A stretch of 64,000 nt of DNA, taken from Megaleporinus macrocephalus (taxonomy: Eukaryota > Chordata > Actinopteri > Characiformes > Anostomidae). The position numbers and the translations under genes are program-made. The number at the start of each line of letters is the position of its first letter. Positions within the stretch are counted from its first letter, which is position 1. Under the pieces are notes generated by a model that was not told the origin of the DNA, did not search any database, and saw only the letters and a program-made list of their open reading frames with translations. Where the stretch lies: assembly GCA_021613375.1 (NCBI GenBank), contig CM038716.1, positions 4,797,684 to 4,861,683 of the forward strand, read 5' to 3'. Positions 23,261-59,367 of this stretch are shown one piece after another.

Positions 23261-25762
23261 TCTTTAGAGCATGAAACGGCTCGTAAAATGTATAATAATA
23301 CAATTAAAAGGATTTTGGCTGCAACAATTGTAGTTTATTGCTGATCCAGTTCCACTGAGTAATCTGAGGGTCCAAGTCGTTTATGTAGCCTATATAGTGC
23401 GTTTTACTGCAGGCGGGGTCTCAATAACAGGTGTTATAACAATAGATGGGTTCTAAAGTGTAGGCTGTAGCGGAGGTGGGACGGAGGTCCTCGGTGGGAC
23501 TGTTCTAGGTCACACAAACGGAACATTTTGAGAGAGAACATTTTCAGACTTCGTCGTGACGTCACCTAACAAGCAAATTCCCCAGAATAACTTCTGGTTC
23601 CATTGACTCACATTAAAGGTTAGGTTTTTGTCCTCCCCGGTAAAGCTGCAATTTTTGAAATACTTGTTTTTCATTGGCTAGCTGCAACATATATGTGTAT
23701 GTGTTGTACACTAGTAAAGTGTTTAAGTGACCAACCTACATTATGAATCTAATTCTGCTCCCGAAGCCTCATTTTCCACTATTTTCATAATGTTGTTTCT
23801 ACTTCGCGTCACATAGGGGGAGCAGGGCCTAGAAGGATGCATCAGTTGCACCCTTGAAATCACTGGACATAGGCTGCATTTCCAGGTTGTATACAAAGAG
23901 TCATTCTCTTTGGAATAGCATTCTCTTAACCAGTGGGCGAGAAATGCAGCCTAGGCTTTGGGACTCAGCTAACTTGAGCATACACGTACCGTCCCTCTGG
24001 TGGCTGTATGACCGTGGATGTGTTAGAACTCACAGTAAAGGCAAGTATACACTGCGAGAGAGATTGTGTTCTTTAATGACAGCTCTCGCTGCACGTTTAA
24101 CTCCCCGATCATGAACAGCCAAAGCCTGTGACGTAGATGCTCACTCTGAGAACCCTCAATCCGACTGTCATAACGTGACATTGGTGTTCACGCTTGGTGC
24201 TGAGTCTGTACTAACTGCTCATTTTAATTTAATTTTATACTACATGCTGTGCGTCTTAAGTGCCGAGCAAAACCATTGAATCACAAATGACTTCCTACGT
24301 AGTGCACCATGTGGGTTCTTAAGTAAATAAATAATAACGTTTAAAGATGAATCTCATGCCCACCAACAGTTTGGTACTTTGGGAAGGGAAAGCAAAGTGT
24401 CGACCTCAACCTTCACAGCCTGGAACTCAGTGCAAATGTAAGCAATTTATACACTGTCACCAGTAAAACCTCACATGTCTGATGTTGATGATGAAATAAT
24501 AGTCAATCTGAGTCAAGTTGGGGAGTGTTTTGCCCTACTGCACCATTTATCCCTCTACCATTAATAAGTTTGTTCCAAACCTCATCACATAACTTGTAAA
24601 ACACTGTCACAGATTAGGGAGCATTTTAGTGATGGATCTGGTTCCTATCACCACCACTGCGAACTACTCTGTAGATCAAACACTCTGGATTCATTTTTGT
24701 CGACATGTGAACCATTGAATTATGAAATATGGGCATTTTGAAAAGTTGGTGGAGTTCCCCTGTAGGTTAAATAACTATATGTAGTGTCTTGAACTTGCAG
24801 TTTTAACAGGAGTGTGCTTTTACTCTTACCGCTGTGTGTGTAATAGCTGCGCTTTCAAGTTCACAGTTTAACAGCTTTTAGGTGGGTGTCTTAACCCGCA
24901 GCGGTCAGGACAGGGTACGGTTCACTAGGCTGGTATGTATCTGTAGGAGAAAAAAAACATCTTCTGTAAACAGGAAATTATGTCCAGCCTGAATGACGAA
25001 ATTCTAATTGTGCATAGACTCACACCCTAAATATAGTATTTTAGAAACACCAGAATAGACAGGAACCACCCTGCGCTGGAGCATAACAGCGGCGGTGCAG
25101 ACAGAAAGACAAGTGGTTTGTTTTGCCATCTATGATTTCAGAGCAACCGACTGGTGACCTTGCCTCTCCATTAGCTGATGAAATGCAGACCTTGTCTCGA
25201 TGAAACTGTAGATGTAAGCCGCAGCATCAGGCGCTGATCAAACATGCTTCCGAGGCTTTCAAGCCTTATTTACTTGTAAAGTGCTAAGAAGTCTCTGGCC
25301 TGGAGGCACACGAGGAAGTGCTCCTTAATGTAAGATAATAAAACGTGAGCCGTAAAACAGGCATGCACAGCGGGGTCACGTGAGATGGACAGGAGCCAAA
25401 GAAGGCGAATAGCCTATAGCCATTTTATTGACCATCCAAAACAATTGGCTACAAAATTTCCATTGCTTCTTCCAATTCTCACTCTGAAAACCTTTGTTCC
25501 GACTGTCATGGCGGGACGTTGGGGTTCACACTTCACGTGAGATGCTCTGACTTTACTAACCGCTCTGTCTGCACACAGTTTCCAATAAACTTGTTTTATT
25601 TTAAGCTACATGCTGTGCATCCCAGTGCTAAGCAAAACCATTGAATCACAAATGGCTCCCTATATAGTGCACCATATGGGTTCGGAGAATTCATACTGGG
25701 CAAATGGTGCACTGTTTTGGTGCAGAAGCTTGCGTAGCACATGATACATTTTGCTTAAGAAC
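23261..25762. repeat. intergenic block with a duplicated dispersed repeat
   Basis: About 24125-24320 and 25475-25690 share strings such as CTCACTCTGA, AAAACCATTGAATCACAAAT and TAGTGCACCAT, in the same orientation. They are two copies of one repeat. A partial MITE-B arm lies at about 23590-23690 (ATACTTGTTTTTCATTGGCT). The remainder shows no gene. Confidence 0.55.
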
Positions 25763-26003
25763 ATATCGTCGCTGTCCAATGAAAAACAAGTATCTCTAAA
25801 ATAGTAACTTTATAGGAGAGACCAAAAACCTACTTTACTTTCAATGGAAGTCAATGGAACCAAATTTTTTTCCGAGCTATTTTGGAGCATGTCTATTGGA
25901 CCATTCATCATGAAATGTTCACACAATGTGTGTTTAAATGATGTAGAAAACTCAAAATCACCAAAAATTGAAATAAATGTTTTTCACTGGACAGCGATGA
26001 TAT
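25763..26003. repeat. MITE family B, full copy
   Basis: Terminal inverted repeats are present: ATATCGTCGCTGTCCAATGA at the left and TCACTGGACAGCGATGATAT at the right. The interior includes TTTCAATGGAAGTCAATGGA. It directly abuts a Tc1-like element. Confidence 0.8.
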
Positions 26004-26009
26004 AGTACA

Positions 26010-27145
26010 TATAACAACTTAAAGTGCAGACTCTCAGCTGTAATTTAAGGGTATTCACATCCTAATTGGAGGAAGGGTTTAGGACTGACCACTCTTTAAT
26101 ATGTAGCTGCCTCTTTTTCAGGGGACCAAAAGTAATTGGACAACTATCTCAAAAGCTATTTCATGGGCTTTTCTCTTATTAATCTATCATCAGTTAAGCA
26201 GGTCTGGAGTTGATTCCAGGTGTGGCATTCGCATTTGGAAGCTGTTGCTGTGAAGTCAAGTCAAGTCAAGTTTATTTATATAGCGCTTTTTACAACCATG
26301 TTGTCTCAAAGCAGCTTTACAGAGTTTTGAAAACAGATAGTTACAACATATATCCTCCAGTGAGCAAGCCAGAGGCAACAGTGGCAAGAACACCTCCCTC
26401 AGACTGGAGGAAGAAACCTTGGGAGGAACCAGACTCACAAGGGGAGACCCATCCTCCTCTGGTTAAACAGTATTTACAGTTTAATAAACTAAATACCAAA
26501 GAAAAGAGCCTCTGTTTGAAATCTGGATAGCAAAGATTTAGAAACTGCACAGATAGAGACAGTGTAAGACTGAGGCAGTCTCTGACTGAGGCTTTATGTA
26601 AAGTGGGCGTGAGCTGAAACAGTCCCATCCTATCTCAATGCGGGTGCATCTGGATGGCACAGTGATGTAACTGAGGGTGTAGCAGTTGACACATATGTAC
26701 AGGTAAGCTGGCTGGTGATGGGTGGGGAGGAGGCCCTGATGATCAGTCATTCAACAGCGATCAACAGACAGGAGGACAGTCATTACCTCAGGAAGAATAA
26801 AGAGAGAAAGTTAGTTTGGCTCGGGAGTATGACTGTAGAGAATATGAACCTACAACATGTGGTCAAAGGAGCTCTCAGTGGAAGTGAAACAGGCCTTCAT
26901 GAGGCTGAAACAGAAGAAATCCATCAGTGAGATAGCGACAATGGTAGGAGTGGCAACATTAACAGTTTGTTACCAGCGTTTGATGATGTCCATGGGTTCC
27001 AGATAAGGATTCTCAACAAAGTATTAAAAAGGGATATTTTATTTACAGTCATGTTAATTTGTCCAATTACTTTTGAGCCCCTGAAATGAGGAGGCTGTGT
27101 AGAAAAATGGTTGCAATTCCTAAACGTTTCATAGGGTATTGAGAT
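26010..27145 (+). mobile_element. Tc1-like transposon split by another repeat
   Basis: Inner termini CAGGGGACCAAAAGTAATTG (26119) and CAATTACTTTTGAGCCCCTG (to 27083) are inverted. Outside them, further inverted-repeat sequence resembles the 38010-38590 element. Transposase N-terminal remnants (KGALSGSETGLHEAETEEIH and following) are present on the plus strand. The coding part is interrupted at 26255-26848 by an inserted repeat and is otherwise largely deleted. Confidence 0.75.
26255..26848. repeat. dispersed repeat inserted in the Tc1-like element
   Basis: It begins GTCAAGTCAAGTCAAGTTTA, then TTTATATAGCGCTTTTTACA, a very common fish dispersed repeat. Removing it rejoins the Tc1 sequence GCTGTTGCTGTGAA to CCTACAACATGTGGTC. 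TGAA is present on both sides (26251-26254 and 26845-26848), consistent with a 4-bp target duplication. Confidence 0.7.
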
Positions 27146-27475
27146 ACTTTCTTTTTAGTTAGACAGCCACAATATGCTTTATATTATTAATACTATAATA
27201 ATGTCATATTATTAATACATATTCATACTTGTGCACATAGGCTAATGCAGAACAAGGGGCAGGGGTGGACAAAATATCTGTATTTAAATGAAACTGGTAT
27301 TAGCTTTGGCCTTTCAGGACTGTTCTACATAACAGTTTACAACTGTATATAATGTGCAATACTTCTATACATCCATGTTTTTATACTTGCTTTTTATCTT
27401 CTTTCTCTATATTTATAGTTTATGTCTGCCATGCTGTCTTATGTGTTTCTGTGTTATACATTTTTCTATCTCTGT
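27146..27475. other. intergenic, nothing recognised
   Basis: AT-rich spacer between the Tc1-like element and the TATC microsatellites. Confidence 0.5.
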
Positions 27476-27476
27476 C

Positions 27477-27950
<474 letters not shown>

Positions 27951-27956
27951 GTGTAA

Positions 27957-28445
27957 TGTTCATTATAAAATAACAAATTCAACTGTTTTTATTTTTTACA
28001 AATATATTTCTAGATAGACGGTCTTTACTAAGTAGTATTTTATTGCTGCTGTTTTACTTTGGCTCAAATGTAGTTTTGTACTTTGTCCTCCTCCTCTGGG
28101 CCAGAATGAGGGAAAGAATGAAAATAGTCAGACACAAGGTTGAACAGGGAGATTAGCTCATCTGCAGTTTTCAGTGTTTTAACCTGAGTTTAAACCTGAA
28201 TGAGTCACTTTGGTTCTTCAACTCAACCACAGTGTCCTTGGAAGCTGAGGCTACAGCAGGCCTGCGTTTATACTCAACTCAAAGCGTATGTCTGTCTCCA
28301 GATGTAGCAGTACCAGAGGTTTAACTGAGGTTTAAAGCTTAAGGATAGAATGACTAACTGTTTGTTTGATTAAATGTATTGTTTATGGGAAACTGAGCTC
28401 CCAAAAAAATAGAAAAGCTCTTTTTCAAATCAAGAGTGATTGTGT
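27957..28445. other. intergenic, nothing recognised
   Basis: No gene or element was identified on either strand. Confidence 0.5.
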
Positions 28446-29115
28446 AGCTCAAGCTTGGTGCTAGGCTGTTGCTATGATATCCCAGGTGGCTGCTATTGTA
28501 TCCCAGATGGTTGCTCTGCTGTTGCTAGGTGGTTGCTAGGCGTTTGCTATGGTATTCCAGGTGGTGGCTATGAGGTTGCTGCTGTCTCTCAAGATCTTAA
28601 TGTGTTGCTATGCAGTTGCTCTGGTACCTTAGGTGGTTGCTATGAGGGTGCTGCAGTATCTCAAGTTGCTAAGGTGATGCTATGCAGTTGTTATAATAGT
28701 CCTGGTGGTTGGAGGTTGCTGCAGCATCTCAGGTTGCTAATGTGTTGCTATGCAGTTGCTCTGGTATCTCAGGTGGTTGCTATAAGGTTGCTGCAGTATC
28801 TCAAGTTGCTAAGGTGATGCTATGCAGTTGCTATAATAGTCCTGGTGGTTTGAGGTTGTTGCAGCATCTCAGGTTGCTAATGTGTTGCTAGGCAGTTGCT
28901 TTGGTACTCTAGATGTTTGTTATAAGGTCGCTGCAGTATTGCAATTGTTAAGGTGCTACTAGACTGCTATTTCTACAGCACCTTCAGTTGTTAAGGTGTG
29001 GCTAGGCGGTTTCTATTTTATTTTAGATGTTTGCTGTTGTAATTAAAAGTGGCTACGTTGTTGCTAGATGGTTGCTATGGTATTCCAGATAGTTATTCCA
29101 GTATAGGCTGCGGCT
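28446..29115. repeat. GTTGCTA-rich tandem repeat with 140-bp higher-order unit
   Basis: Short motifs of the type GGTTGCTATGGTATTCCAG recur irregularly. From 28603, GTTGCTATGCAGTTGCTCTG recurs at 28743 and, diverged, at 28883. This gives two near-identical 140-bp units plus a partial third. Frames through it are not genes. Confidence 0.85.
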
Positions 29116-29281
29116 TGTCAGTTGCTATGGTATTCCAGAGGCTACTACTGGATCCCATATGTTTAACAGAGTGGTGGTAAGGCTTTGGTATCATTATGAT
29201 TTAAGGCAGATGCACTAACTTTTGCCTTTGTTTATTCATTTATTCATTCATACTTCACACTACGTTCACCTACGCAGCTAA

Positions 29282-29744
29282 TGTGAAGGCCACTCCTTTG
29301 GTCTGTGCTAAGAGAAGCAATAAGGTTATGGTGGGTCGTCATGGGTACTTGGAGTCGGTGCATCCCACAGCTGTTGGAGGGCACGTGAGGAAGGATACAC
29401 AGAGCCAACACGACAATCCAGGTGGTCCCAAAGATGCTCGAATGGGTTCAAGCCTGGGGAATTAGATGTCCAGGGAAGTACTTAGAAGTCTTGGTCAGAT
29501 CTTTCAACCAATGTGGGACATTTCTAGCCGTGTGATGTGTTGCATTGTCTTGCTGGAAGATTCCATCCGCCTCAGGGAAGACAATCAGCATGTTTGGGTG
29601 TACGTGATCAGCAAGGATGGATTGATACCCAAATCGGTTGAGAGTGTCTAAAACATTGCCCAGACCATGACGCTGCCATTGATGCGCTGCCGCCATCAAA
29701 TGTAGGAAGTGGCCATGATAATGTGCCTTGACTGTGTATATCAT
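29282..29744 (-). mobile_element. mariner-like fragment, copy 2
   Basis: The minus-strand transposase piece includes FQQDNATHHTARNVPHWLKD. Farther downstream, a degraded NP(I)EHLWDHLD-like block is read through shifts. It is the same family as 9470 and 51625. A TIR-like sequence (TGCCTTGACTGTGTA) is seen only on the right. Confidence 0.75.
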
Positions 29745-31900
29745 ATATAAGTATATAATATATAAATGATCTAGACTAAAGACAGGACTCTAACTTCATA
29801 GTTCCACCCCTCACGTCAGATCTTCAGCCCCCTGAAGATGTTAAACCATATTATACTGTAATCATATTTTATAATAGCACTCACCATGTACCCTGCTGTG
29901 ACTGCTCAGAGCGTAGGTCTTTAATAATTAGACTGAAAGCCACAGCCAAGTACTGATTTCCTTTCCTGTTTGTTGATGCCAGGGGGGTGTTTAGATTCGT
30001 GTCATGTTGAAACTTGCATCTTTAGAGGCAATCAGAAAAAAGGGCATTTTTCTGGCAACCCCGCCAAATTGGTTTTGAAATAGAATGACGGGATGCAGCC
30101 GGTTCTTTTATATCTTACACTGTAAACACTGTGGGGCTGTAATCGTGAGCAGACACACATACACATTCTCTTTGGAAAAACAAGAAGTCTTCCAGTGAAA
30201 AGAACCTGTTCCAAGAATGAACATTAACAATTCCCATTATGTTCCAAACTGGAAACACAGTTTGCCAAGTAAAACTGTTCTAATGGGATGGCTACGCATG
30301 TGGTGACATTTACATAGACAGTAGGGGATGGGTATCCCAGGTTCGGTGTGGTGGTAGTTCCAAAATTTAAAGAACCCGGTAATTATTGAGACTTTTTTTT
30401 AGTTTTAATTAAAAATTTGGTTTTGCTTGATAACTACAAGCAAATTTTGATATTGATAACTACAAACTCACTTTCATTTATACACACTTCAAAATAATAC
30501 ATGGCTGTGATTACTGCAGAAATACGTCTGGAAGGACGGAGCTATCTGCCTGGACCTGTATGTTGTGTAACAAGTAATCACGTAGATAGATTTTCTTTCT
30601 TTGTTTTTTATTAAGAGCAATACGACGCTCCACTATAGCATTAGCAGAAGACAGATTGGGTGAGGTGCTCAAACATGTGGCTCCACATTATAAAAGAAAA
30701 CAATATATGTGGAAGGTTGATCTGTTGTAAAGGAGGTTGCTCATCTGAATGCGGCCTGCAAACGAGTGCCTTGCCAGCACATAGTATACAGCCAACCGGT
30801 GATACAGAAATGGGACCAGTGTATATGAATGCATGAGTGATATTTAGCATGATGGGTAAAATAGTCACTGTTACGAATGCTGTAACCATAGATGTGGTAT
30901 TAAGACAACCTATAATCCACACAATCAAACAGTTAAAATATAAAAAATAAAATCTAAACCTATTTTTATTAACATAGTTTGCCCATTTTAACTTTGGGAC
31001 TGATTAGAGTGATTTATCATAAAGTACAATGGCTCTCATCAGATAACAGCCACAACGTTATATTAAACCCTTTCAATGGAAAAGACTACATGGTGGTGTA
31101 CATCAATTATTTTATTGCATTAGAAATGCTAATCCAGAATTTTAATATTAAAAAAAATCTATATTTTCAAGTTCAATATCGTTTAAAAACCTTTAGAGAC
31201 CACTACAGATCATATGTTGCTATACATTTTTTGGTAACTAATGTTGTCACAATACATAAGGTATGACTTTGATACCACGCCTGCCTAAATGTCTCACGGG
31301 CAATACTAAAACGCTACCATAGTAAAAGCCTTAAAAAAAAAATAAAATAAAAAAATAATGGAATAATAATACATGATGGAACGTCTTTTTATTAATTAAA
31401 AAATAATCACACAACAAAAATATATTCAACAATGTCAATGCAAGACAGTTAATGTAATTTATGTTTATTACTTTCATGTGCAATAAAATTGTATTTTATG
31501 TATTTTGTGATTTTCATTGGATTGCAATAAATTTAAAGCACTTTTTTCCCTGAATGTTTAACCAAATCCGAACATATTCACTCACAGGTATGGCTTTAGA
31601 TTTGGCTTTTATAAAAAACACTTATTCTGGCCAAAAACACACAAGTCAACAGAACTAGGCACACTGACCAACCAGTTTGATACATAGTGGGTCAGTTCAC
31701 TGATAAAATAATACTGGCAATTCCAGTTCCTGAAGAGCTAACGTCTAGCTAACGTCTGGGTGATGATCCTGCACACTCAAACACACCTGTTAAACTTGAC
31801 CTCAGCCCTCCAGGACCAGAGCTGCCCATACCTGATGTAGAAACATGCATACAACTGAATGCACTTTGAAGGCAACATGTTTTTTTTTTTTCCCCCTGAA
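29745..31900. other. intergenic spacer between serpine2 and prss16
   Basis: AT-rich sequence without a supported gene. Stretches near 30310-30450 and 31255-31560 resemble degraded ends of hAT-type repeats also seen near 35930-36500, but no termini could be fixed. The prss16 3' UTR and polyadenylation site should lie at its right end; TTTATT (AATAAA on the minus strand) occurs near 31386 and 31464, but neither can be assigned. Confidence 0.4.
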
Positions 31901-31902
31901 TA

Positions 31903-32118
31903 TAGTCACTGTCCAAAGAAAAACAAGTATCTTTAAAATGGCAGCTTTACAGGGGAGAACACAATAAGTCTTTACTTTCAGTGTAAGTCAATGGAACCAG
32001 ATTTTTAAAAATATTTTGAAGCATTTCTATTGGATCGTTCTATGTAAACTGCAGCTACTGTGTTCACACAATGCAGAAAACTAAAAATGGGTGGTTTTCT
32101 TTGGACAGTGACGACGCC
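31903..32118. repeat. MITE family B copy just 3' of the prss16 stop
   Basis: Arms TAGTCACTGTCCAAAGAAAA and TTTCTTTGGACAGTGACGAC are inverted. The internal string TTTCAGTGTAAGTCAATGGA matches the family. It starts about 57 bp beyond the prss16 stop codon, so it probably lies within the 3' UTR. Confidence 0.8.
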
Positions 32119-32174
32119 TAGTTACTGCCCATCAAAGTGATCATTCAGCACAATGTGATTGTCGTGGTTGACCG

Positions 32175-55094
<22,920 letters not shown>

Positions 55095-55800
55095 CTTCCG
55101 CGCTGATCTAACTGTCTACCAACTTCACAGCTAATTCAGTTGCCCTTTGAATTCTCGCTCCTCATGATCAATCACGCGCGCGTTCACGCGGCACCAAAAC
55201 AACGGAACGATAAAGGAGTCAAAAGTGCTGTGGCTCTATTTAATACGCAAATCGACGTTAACGCGCAGGCTTGCAACACTTTTTAACCTTTTCGCGATCC
55301 GTAGTTGCTGTATTGTTTGGGGCTGATTTCTGCCACAGATTGTATCAGGGGAACCAAGATGGTACAAGTGTGCTGACAGACAGGGCAGCGGGTTGAACAA
55401 CTCCGAAACCCCGTTCTTTTTCTTAATATCGGCGAATTGGAGATACGCGTTTAGGTTCAAAATACTCACAAGACCCTCATATTTACAAAAAATGGCTACA
55501 ACTTCTGTGCAGTCGGCGTATTAGGAAAAAAGGCCGAAGCCAGAAATTCATGTTGGTGTAACTGGGGCTCCAATCTCTGTTGTCTACTTAAATCTGGAGA
55601 AGATGAGTCGAAAATCGTTTGCAGTGGCGTCTCTCGGCTTCCTTTATACTATCGCTCCTCACTGGGACTCGGGATTCGGTACTCTGTCCGTTTCGCGTCC
55701 GTCTGACTAAAAAAGAAACTCAATCGCTGCTGCTGTGTTTAATCGCGGGATTAGACAAACCCAGCCCCGCTCTTGAGTCGCAGTGAACAAATTCGTTCAT
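55095..55800 (-). promoter_or_regulatory. prss16: CpG-rich candidate prss16 promoter and 5' UTR
   Basis: CpG-rich sequence (for example CACGCGCGCGTTCACGCGGC near 55175) lies immediately upstream of the ATG and contrasts with the AT-rich surroundings. No TATA box or specific factor site was recognised with confidence. Confidence 0.45.
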
Positions 55801-55986
55801 GAAGAGGTTTTCGATACGTCTACCTCATGGCTCCGGACTTGAGTTAACCTTTTGATGCACAAGCTGAGCAACCCCTTCTAATGCACAACATGTGTCAAAC
55901 TTGACCCGTATTAATTCCTATGTTATTTCATATATTTCTGAGTATATCTCTGGTATATGTGATTACCGTAAGTCATTATTTTAATT

Positions 55987-56013
55987 CATAGTTATCTATC
56001 TATCCATCTATCC

Positions 56014-56060
<47 letters not shown>
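55987..56060. repeat. (TATC)n microsatellite
   Basis: About 17 TATC units with ATCC variants at the left end lie in the prss16-TCAF intergenic region. Confidence 0.96.
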
Positions 56061-56063
<3 letters not shown>

Positions 56064-56852
56064 TGTCAACATGTTCCTGACTGCAACTGTTTATAAGTTC
56101 CTAGTTTCTATCAAATTCCATAGGGAATACATAAGGGTTCATTTTGACCCAGGTTGTGTGTTGGAAGGGCAGTGATAATCAGAAACAAGTTAATTAAGAA
56201 TTGCATGGAAGCTTAAATGATGAAATTCATTTATTGCAAAGATATAGAAGATAAAATCGGGTCACTTTTGACCCAAGTTGTGCATCAAAGAGTTAACACT
56301 GTTTATGGAAAAGCGAACACATCTTTAAGCTCAGAGTGGTAATAAATATGGATTAGAAACAGTAGATAGAATAAAAAGAAAAGCATAAATGTATTCACTG
56401 GACGTTGTGGAAATAGTATAAGGCTAAGGACGGCTCCTTATGCTAAATTTCCATTCCACCTTAAACGGCGCTACATTACTGACTGGCACAGCTGCTACAT
56501 CGTTTAACGGGCAGTTCTAGAGAAAAGTCAGTGTCAGCCTCGTTTATGTTTCAGGGAATTATGACCGTAGTGATTTTTTCGGCACATCACAGTAAATGAG
56601 TAAAACCATGCAATGCACACATATTTTTTACATGTGAAATACGTCTCATACAGGAAAGAACAAACTCGCTGTTTGCATATTATCTTTCCTAAATAAAATC
56701 TTATTCTAAATGTTGAATTAGTGTCAGAACTGAACACAATCTGCTCTGAACATGCAGTACTTTCACTCAGAGTGTCAGGTCTTCTGGATTGAACCCCGTT
56801 CGTACTGCAGCGCCCCTTAGAGGAGGGTCTCTGGCAGTTGGATGGGTCTTAC

Positions 56853-56973
56853 CGTAATAATGCTGAGTTACCAAGGAATTTCCGCTCATAGCAAAGAGGA
56901 CACATGAAGCCAAGAGGCGCCATTTCCAAGTATTTCTGTGACCCGCCAAATCCCCTCCCCGCGCCTCCACCAT
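56853..56973 (-). other. possible orphan first coding exon
   Basis: On the minus strand an open stretch ends TTACG|GTAAGA, a good donor. Two frames are possible. One starts at 56973 and has a membrane-like run WRLLASCVLFAMSGNSLV; the other starts at 56923 in a strong context (GAAATGG) and has FMCPLCYERKF. No following exon was found before prss16, and I do not recognise the protein. It could equally be chance. Confidence 0.2.
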
Positions 56974-57259
56974 TAAGGAGACAACTGAGACTTTTTTTTT
57001 ACCAAACTTTTGTGTATCTTCTTTTCAGATTACGGCAAAGTTTTAATAAAGTGACCCTTAGTGTAAATAAACTCGGTCCTCTTAAGGTTTAGTTAGCTTT
57101 GGTAATGTTGTACTGCTAGTATCTAAAGTTACCTATACTAACTGTTCGCTTTCCATCTCGACATCAACACAAAGTAGATTAAAGTTCTTTCTGTGAAATT
57201 TTCAGTATAAGATGATCTGCTTCAGACCACAGCATTGCTGCTAGGGTGAAATGCACCCT

Positions 57260-58250
57260 CTTGGTGTGACGTAAATTATCTTTGTTTATATGTTAACGGG
57301 TGTGCTGGTGTGTTTCTCACACTCGGCGTCGGCACATCTTGGTGTAACGTAAATGATCTTTGTTCGTATGTTAACGGGTGCTTTGGTGTAATCCTTTGGA
57401 GTCCTCACATCGAATCATGTAAGTAGTCTTTTAATGCACAATAAACTGTACTTCCAGGTGTTTACTTTTCTGTTACATTTTTTCATGTCATGTAAAGACT
57501 CGTCTTCTGTAGTTATTACGTTTATTTCGACTTGTGCTCTGATAAGATGGAGAAACGACACTGCAGTGTAAATATGTGAAGAACAGTGCCTGTGCTGTAT
57601 GTGGGATTTGGGCTGTTTTAGAGACTGTTTGGTTTATAACGCTGTCTAGACTTTCCACAACCTCTCACTGCTCCCGCGTCTTGTTAAATTAAACTCAGCA
57701 CATTTGGATGCTGGAGACGAGCAACGCGGTCATGTCGTCTGAAATCATTTAACTATAAGAGTAATTTCTCTATAACAGCAAGGTTATATTTACATTAAGC
57801 AGTGATGGGTGAAGTTCAGGTCTGCACGAATAGAGAATAGAGAATAGATGTTGGAATGATTCACTGTAGAGAAAGGTTACTATCCAGAACAACCCGTGAA
57901 CCTACACACGTTCGTATATGTGGTGGTGACTGATGAGGCTAAAATAGTAAAAAACTAAATAGCAGAAAAAAAAACACAAAATGTTTTGTTATGGGGATCA
58001 TGTTTTAATTGTTTGTGATCTTGAGATAACCGTTCTCGAGCTCAAAACATCTCTTGAGATTACAAGACAATTAAGTTTTGATTTTGATAGTCGAGATGTC
58101 AGTTTATAACCCAACACACACAGTTATGTATTAACAGCCCACTTTTTTGGTGGATGCTGGAGACCCGCAATGCGGTTTAACCATAAGAGTAATTTCTCTA
58201 TAACAGCAGAGTTATGTTTACATTCAGCAGTGATGGGTGAAGTTCAGGCG
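57260..58250. repeat. locally duplicated segments upstream of TCAF
   Basis: TATGTTAACGGGTG with its left flank occurs twice (about 57262-57303 and 57346-57383). A stretch with GAGTAATTTCTCTATAACAG and CAGTGATGGGTGAAGTTCAG occurs at about 57707-57817 and 58148-58246. A third related part (GTTACTATCCAGAACAACC) is at 57878 and again at 60274. Confidence 0.75.
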
Positions 58251-58540
58251 TTCAGGTGTGCACGACGCTTCAGCTGAAACGAGGTATCACCACTAGATGG
58301 CACTGGTGAAGCATGTTTACCATAAAAGATGGAGGATGGCTGGAAGCATACTTTATTGATCCCAGATGGAAATTGAATTTTAAAAAATGCCAGCTCATCA
58401 GTTTTGTTGGTCAGCGAGTCAACATTCCCCATAACCACCGACGGAACCGAGGGTTTGTACCTCCAACGCTTGTCCGTGTTCTGAGCAAGGTAGGAGCGTG
58501 TCTGACATTGGGGGGAAGGGGGGGGTGGGCTATGCACATT
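58243..58540 (-). mobile_element. LINE ORF fragment (endonuclease N-terminus)
   Basis: The minus-strand frame includes KPSVPSVVMGNVDSLTNKTD, resembling the opening of fish non-LTR retrotransposon ORF2 (NVxSLxNKxDEL). CTTTATTGATCCCAGATGGA at 58351-58370 resembles another common fish repeat tail. No reverse transcriptase domain is present. Confidence 0.55.
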
Positions 58541-58549
58541 TGGTAATAT

Positions 58550-59336
58550 GAATCAAAAGCCCACCCTATTCCCTAAAATATTACCTATAAGCCGATTACA
58601 CTGTAGGTAAGGTAGTAAATCACTGTATGTATAGTGACGTAGAACAACATTTGTGGAATTACGGTAAATTACAAGTAAATAAACAAAATACAACATAATC
58701 TGTATGTCTGTTTATTATTAGATAAATCCAATTAAATATCACTTTACAAACTAAACTAGATATTCCACATTACATGGTACTGTTATCGGAAAATGTATAA
58801 ATTATACATGCAATGTCTGGATTGTATACATATATAACTAAAAAATATATTATTTTCTTTGGTGGCGTAGCGCTGAAATAAAATAAAAAAGAATGCATGT
58901 TGAGGTTTCCTGACTAGACAAGACTAACATTAATGTTAGACAGTAAGGCTGTGTCCCAAACAGCACCTTCTGAAACATTGCATACTGCACTACTGAAAGC
59001 ACTTCTAACAATGGCGTCCTTTTATCTATTCATTAATTAATTAATTTTATTTATTATATTTTATTTTATTACGTGTTTAGTGTAGTAGCAGTCTGCAGTT
59101 TGGGACGTGGCCAGAGAATAATGTAACTTTACGTTTCAGAGTGCTTTCTGACTAAAGTTAATATAAACATTAGCTAACCCAAACCCTCCTAGTCTGTTAC
59201 CATAACAACGCATTATACGAAAGCCGTTTTTATTGCATTATATATGGTCATCATTGCTATTCATTGATCTCATTACTGACGAGGCGAGAGCTCAGCTTAG
59301 TGAAGCTGCGGCCTGCAGGATATTTTTAAAGCCTTA

Positions 59337-59367
<31 letters not shown>

